Positions 62,293 through 64,000 of a stretch of DNA of 64,000 nucleotides are shown here, in pieces. Each line of letters starts with the position of its first letter. Within the stretch, counting starts at the first letter, position 1. The stretch is taken from NCBI GenBank assembly GCA_037045045.1, contig JBAOHL010000002.1:372001-436000 (forward strand). The letters run 5' to 3'. Source of the DNA: Phosphoribacter sp037045045 (GTDB lineage: Bacteria > Actinomycetota > Actinomycetes > Actinomycetales > Dermatophilaceae). Position numbers and translations under genes: made by a program. The notes beneath the pieces were generated by a model. It made no database searches. It worked only from the letters and a program-made list of their open reading frames with translations, and had not been told where the DNA came from.

Positions 62293-63342
62293 GTGCTCGG
62301 CCTCACCGCGCTCGGCGCAGGCATCGCCCCCGCCGAGGCCCTACGCCGGATCTCCTTCCTGCTCGAACGCACCCGGTCCGGCACCTACCGCGTCCAGGCA
62401 TTCCGCAAGGCGGCAGACATCGTGCGTCGTATGCCGCCTGACGAACTATCCGGGCACCTGGCCGCCGCGACACTGACCCACGTCCCTGGGCTCGGCCCTT
62501 CGACGGTCGCCGTGGTGACGGAGGCCGCCCGAGGGGAGCTCCCGGCATACCTGCAGTCGTTGCAGGAGAAGTCCAGCGCCCCCCTCGTCACGGGTGGCGA
62601 GACCGTGTATGCCGCGTTGGCCGGCGACCTGCACAGCCATTCGGACTGGAGCGACGGCGGCTCGCCCATCGACGAGATGGTGCTCTCCGCCGTCGAACTC
62701 GGTCAGGACTGGCTCGCGCTGACCGACCATTCCCCACGGCTCAAGGTGGCCAACGGCCTGACGGCGGCCCGGCTGCGCCAACAGCTCGACGTCGTCGATT
62801 CGGTGAATGCCACTCTCGGACAACGGTTCACGCTGCTGCGCGGGATCGAGGTAGACATCCTCGACGACGGCACGCTCGACCAGAGCCCCGACCTGCTCGC
62901 CGAGCTCCACGTCGTCGTCGCGTCGGTGCACTCCAAGCTCAAAATGCCCGCCGATGCGATGACGCGGCGGATGGTCACCGCCGTGCGTAACCCTCGGGTC
63001 AACGTCCTCGGCCACGTCACCGGGCGGCTTGTCGAGGGTTCGCGGGGGGTGCGCGCCCAGTCGGCGTTCGACGCGAGGGCGGTGTTTGAAGCCTGCGCGG
63101 AACACGACGTCGCCGTCGAGATCAACTCCCGCCCCGAGCGCTGTGACCCGCCGGACGAGCTCGTCGGTCTGGCCCTGTCGCTGGGTTGCCGGTTCTCCAT
63201 CGACTCCGATGCGCATGCGCCAGGACAGTTGGACATGAAGGCGTACGGCGCCGAACGTGCCGAACGGCTGGGCGTGCCGCTGGACCGGATTGTCACGACG
63301 TGGCCGGTCGAGCGCGTGCTGGAGTGGGCTGGGCGCGGCTGA
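62293..63342 (+). CDS. PHP-domain phosphoesterase with N-terminal HhH/PolX-like region
   Basis: 349 residues. Residues 10-85 resemble the helical/HhH fingers of PolX (RISFLLERTRSGTYRVQAFRKA and VPGLGPSTVAVV). Residues 110-345 are a PHP metal-phosphoesterase domain: DLHSHSDWSDGG, LALTDHSP, GIEVDIL, VVASVHSKL, GHVTGR and DSDAHAPGQL supply the nine ligands. It is the PolX C-terminus without polymerase palm, so a 3'-end or phosphomonoester processing role is possible. GTG start. Confidence 0.87.
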   Translation: MLGLTALGAGIAPAEALRRISFLLERTRSGTYRVQAFRKAADIVRRMPPDELSGHLAAATLTHVPGLGPSTVAVVTEAARGELPAYLQSLQEKSSAPLVTGGETVYAALAGDLHSHSDWSDGGSPIDEMVLSAVELGQDWLALTDHSPRLKVANGLTAARLRQQLDVVDSVNATLGQRFTLLRGIEVDILDDGTLDQSPDLLAELHVVVASVHSKLKMPADAMTRRMVTAVRNPRVNVLGHVTGRLVEGSRGVRAQSAFDARAVFEACAEHDVAVEINSRPERCDPPDELVGLALSLGCRFSIDSDAHAPGQLDMKAYGAERAERLGVPLDRIVTTWPVERVLEWAGRG

Positions 63343-63421
63343 GGGGCGGCCGGCCTGGCGAGGACTGCCTGCGGCCCACGTGGACGCACCCCGGTTAGCA
63401 GGCGCCTACGGACCGTCCGGG

Positions 63422-64000
63422 TCAGGGCAGGCGAACGTGGTGGGGTCCGAGCTCGGCGACGGTGCGCGCCCCGAGCAGCGCCATCGTCCGACGGACTTGC
63501 GCGGCGAGGATGTCGACGGCTCGCTCGACCCCCGCCTCGCCGCCGGCCATCAGCCCGTAGAGGTAGGCCCGCCCGACGAGGGTGCTGTCGGCGCCGAGCG
63601 CCAGGGCCGCGACGACGTCTGCGCCGGAGAGGATGCCCGAGTCGACGATGACTTCGGCGTCGGCGCCGACGGCCTGGCGCACGTCCGGGAGCAGCCGCAG
63701 CGGGACCGGTGCGCGATCGAGCTGCCGGCCGCCATGGCTCGACAACACGACCGCGTCGGCGCCGGCCTGAACGACGCGCCGGGCATCGTCGACGGTCTGG
63801 ATTCCCTTGACGATCAACGGCCCCGGCCAGTTCGAGCGCACCCAGTCGAGGTCGGCCACCGTCATCGACGGATCGAACAGGGCATTGAGCTTCTCCCCGA
63901 TCGACCCGTCCCAGCCGCTGAGCGCGGCGAAGTCGAGCGGCTCGGTGGTCAGCAGGTTGACCCACCACGTCGGATGCCGCGACGCGTCGAGCACGGTGCG
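63422..64000 (-). CDS. FMN-dependent 2-hydroxyacid oxidase/dehydrogenase, C-terminal part
   Basis: The last 192 codons; the start is beyond the right edge. VLSSHGGRQLDRAPV contains the catalytic His and substrate Arg (the usual Asn after the first Ser is Ser here), with LIVKGIQTVDDA, VIVDSGILSGADVV and ALGADSTLVGRAYLYG for FMN phosphate. Oxidises L-lactate or a related 2-hydroxyacid to the keto acid. Lactate dehydrogenase, lactate 2-monooxygenase and glycolate oxidase types cannot be separated from this part. Confidence 0.88.
   Translation of the reverse strand, partial: RTVLDASRHPTWWVNLLTTEPLDFAALSGWDGSIGEKLNALFDPSMTVADLDWVRSNWPGPLIVKGIQTVDDARRVVQAGADAVVLSSHGGRQLDRAPVPLRLLPDVRQAVGADAEVIVDSGILSGADVVAALALGADSTLVGRAYLYGLMAGGEAGVERAVDILAAQVRRTMALLGARTVAELGPHHVRLP

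Overview
The window is high-GC, densely coded actinobacterial chromosome. Three mycothiol genes (mshA, mshD, a mycothiol-dependent formaldehyde dehydrogenase), CarD, SenX3/RegX3, a GlnR-type regulator and many GTG starts with 4-base overlaps point to Actinomycetota. Gene content and style fit the Intrasporangiaceae (Tetrasphaera, Janibacter or Phycicoccus type), but that placement is inference. No plasmid or phage backbone is visible; the only complete mobile element is one IS481-family copy.

Layout. 1-13.3 kb is a glucuronide-use island: partial larB, larE, beta-glucuronidase, a GPH transporter, a LacI regulator, a LarA-family nickel racemase/epimerase, uronate isomerase, fructuronate reductase, gluconokinase and a GH3 hexosaminidase. 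No mannonate dehydratase or KDG kinase is present in the window. The set suggests glucuronate -> fructuronate -> mannonate -> (C2 epimerisation by LarA) -> gluconate -> 6-phosphogluconate. This is the main candidate for an unusual system here. 13.4-17.7 kb holds a secreted M15-like lipoprotein, a thioredoxin-rhodanese fusion behind a CsoR/CstR-like palindrome, an efflux pump and a DJ-1-like protein. At 17.9-19.3 kb an IS481 copy sits exactly at the 3' end of tRNA-Thr with a 15-bp target duplication. 19.5-31.9 kb has a Ser/Thr kinase, a CBS protein, a LacI-controlled sugar ABC importer (first permease frameshifted) with an MsiK-like ATPase, a DUF4032 protein, an RDD protein with an 11-copy 24-bp repeat, and a DUF929/VKOR thiol-oxidation pair.

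32-40 kb is the conserved carD-ispD-ispF-cysS-rlmB neighbourhood, interrupted by an SDR gene and by the formaldehyde dehydrogenase/MBL pair. 40.6-49.9 kb keeps the order regX3-senX3-gpmA-ybjN-mshA, followed by a methyltransferase, cupin, dtd, asparaginase-like, HBHA-like and XRE genes. 50-59.5 kb carries BKACE, ygfZ, nitrobindin, DsrE, MoaD, glnR-like, mshD, ppk1 and a Nudix/phosphatase fusion. 59.6-64 kb holds VNTR-like intergenic repeats, tRNA-Lys, a PHP-domain protein and the 3' part of an FMN 2-hydroxyacid oxidase gene.

Across the window the octamer GTATGCCG (reverse CGGCATAC) recurs about 70 times by eye, in genes, spacers and start codons, far above chance. Gene starts were chosen from ribosome-binding sites, overlaps and family length; families come from motifs read directly, without database search.
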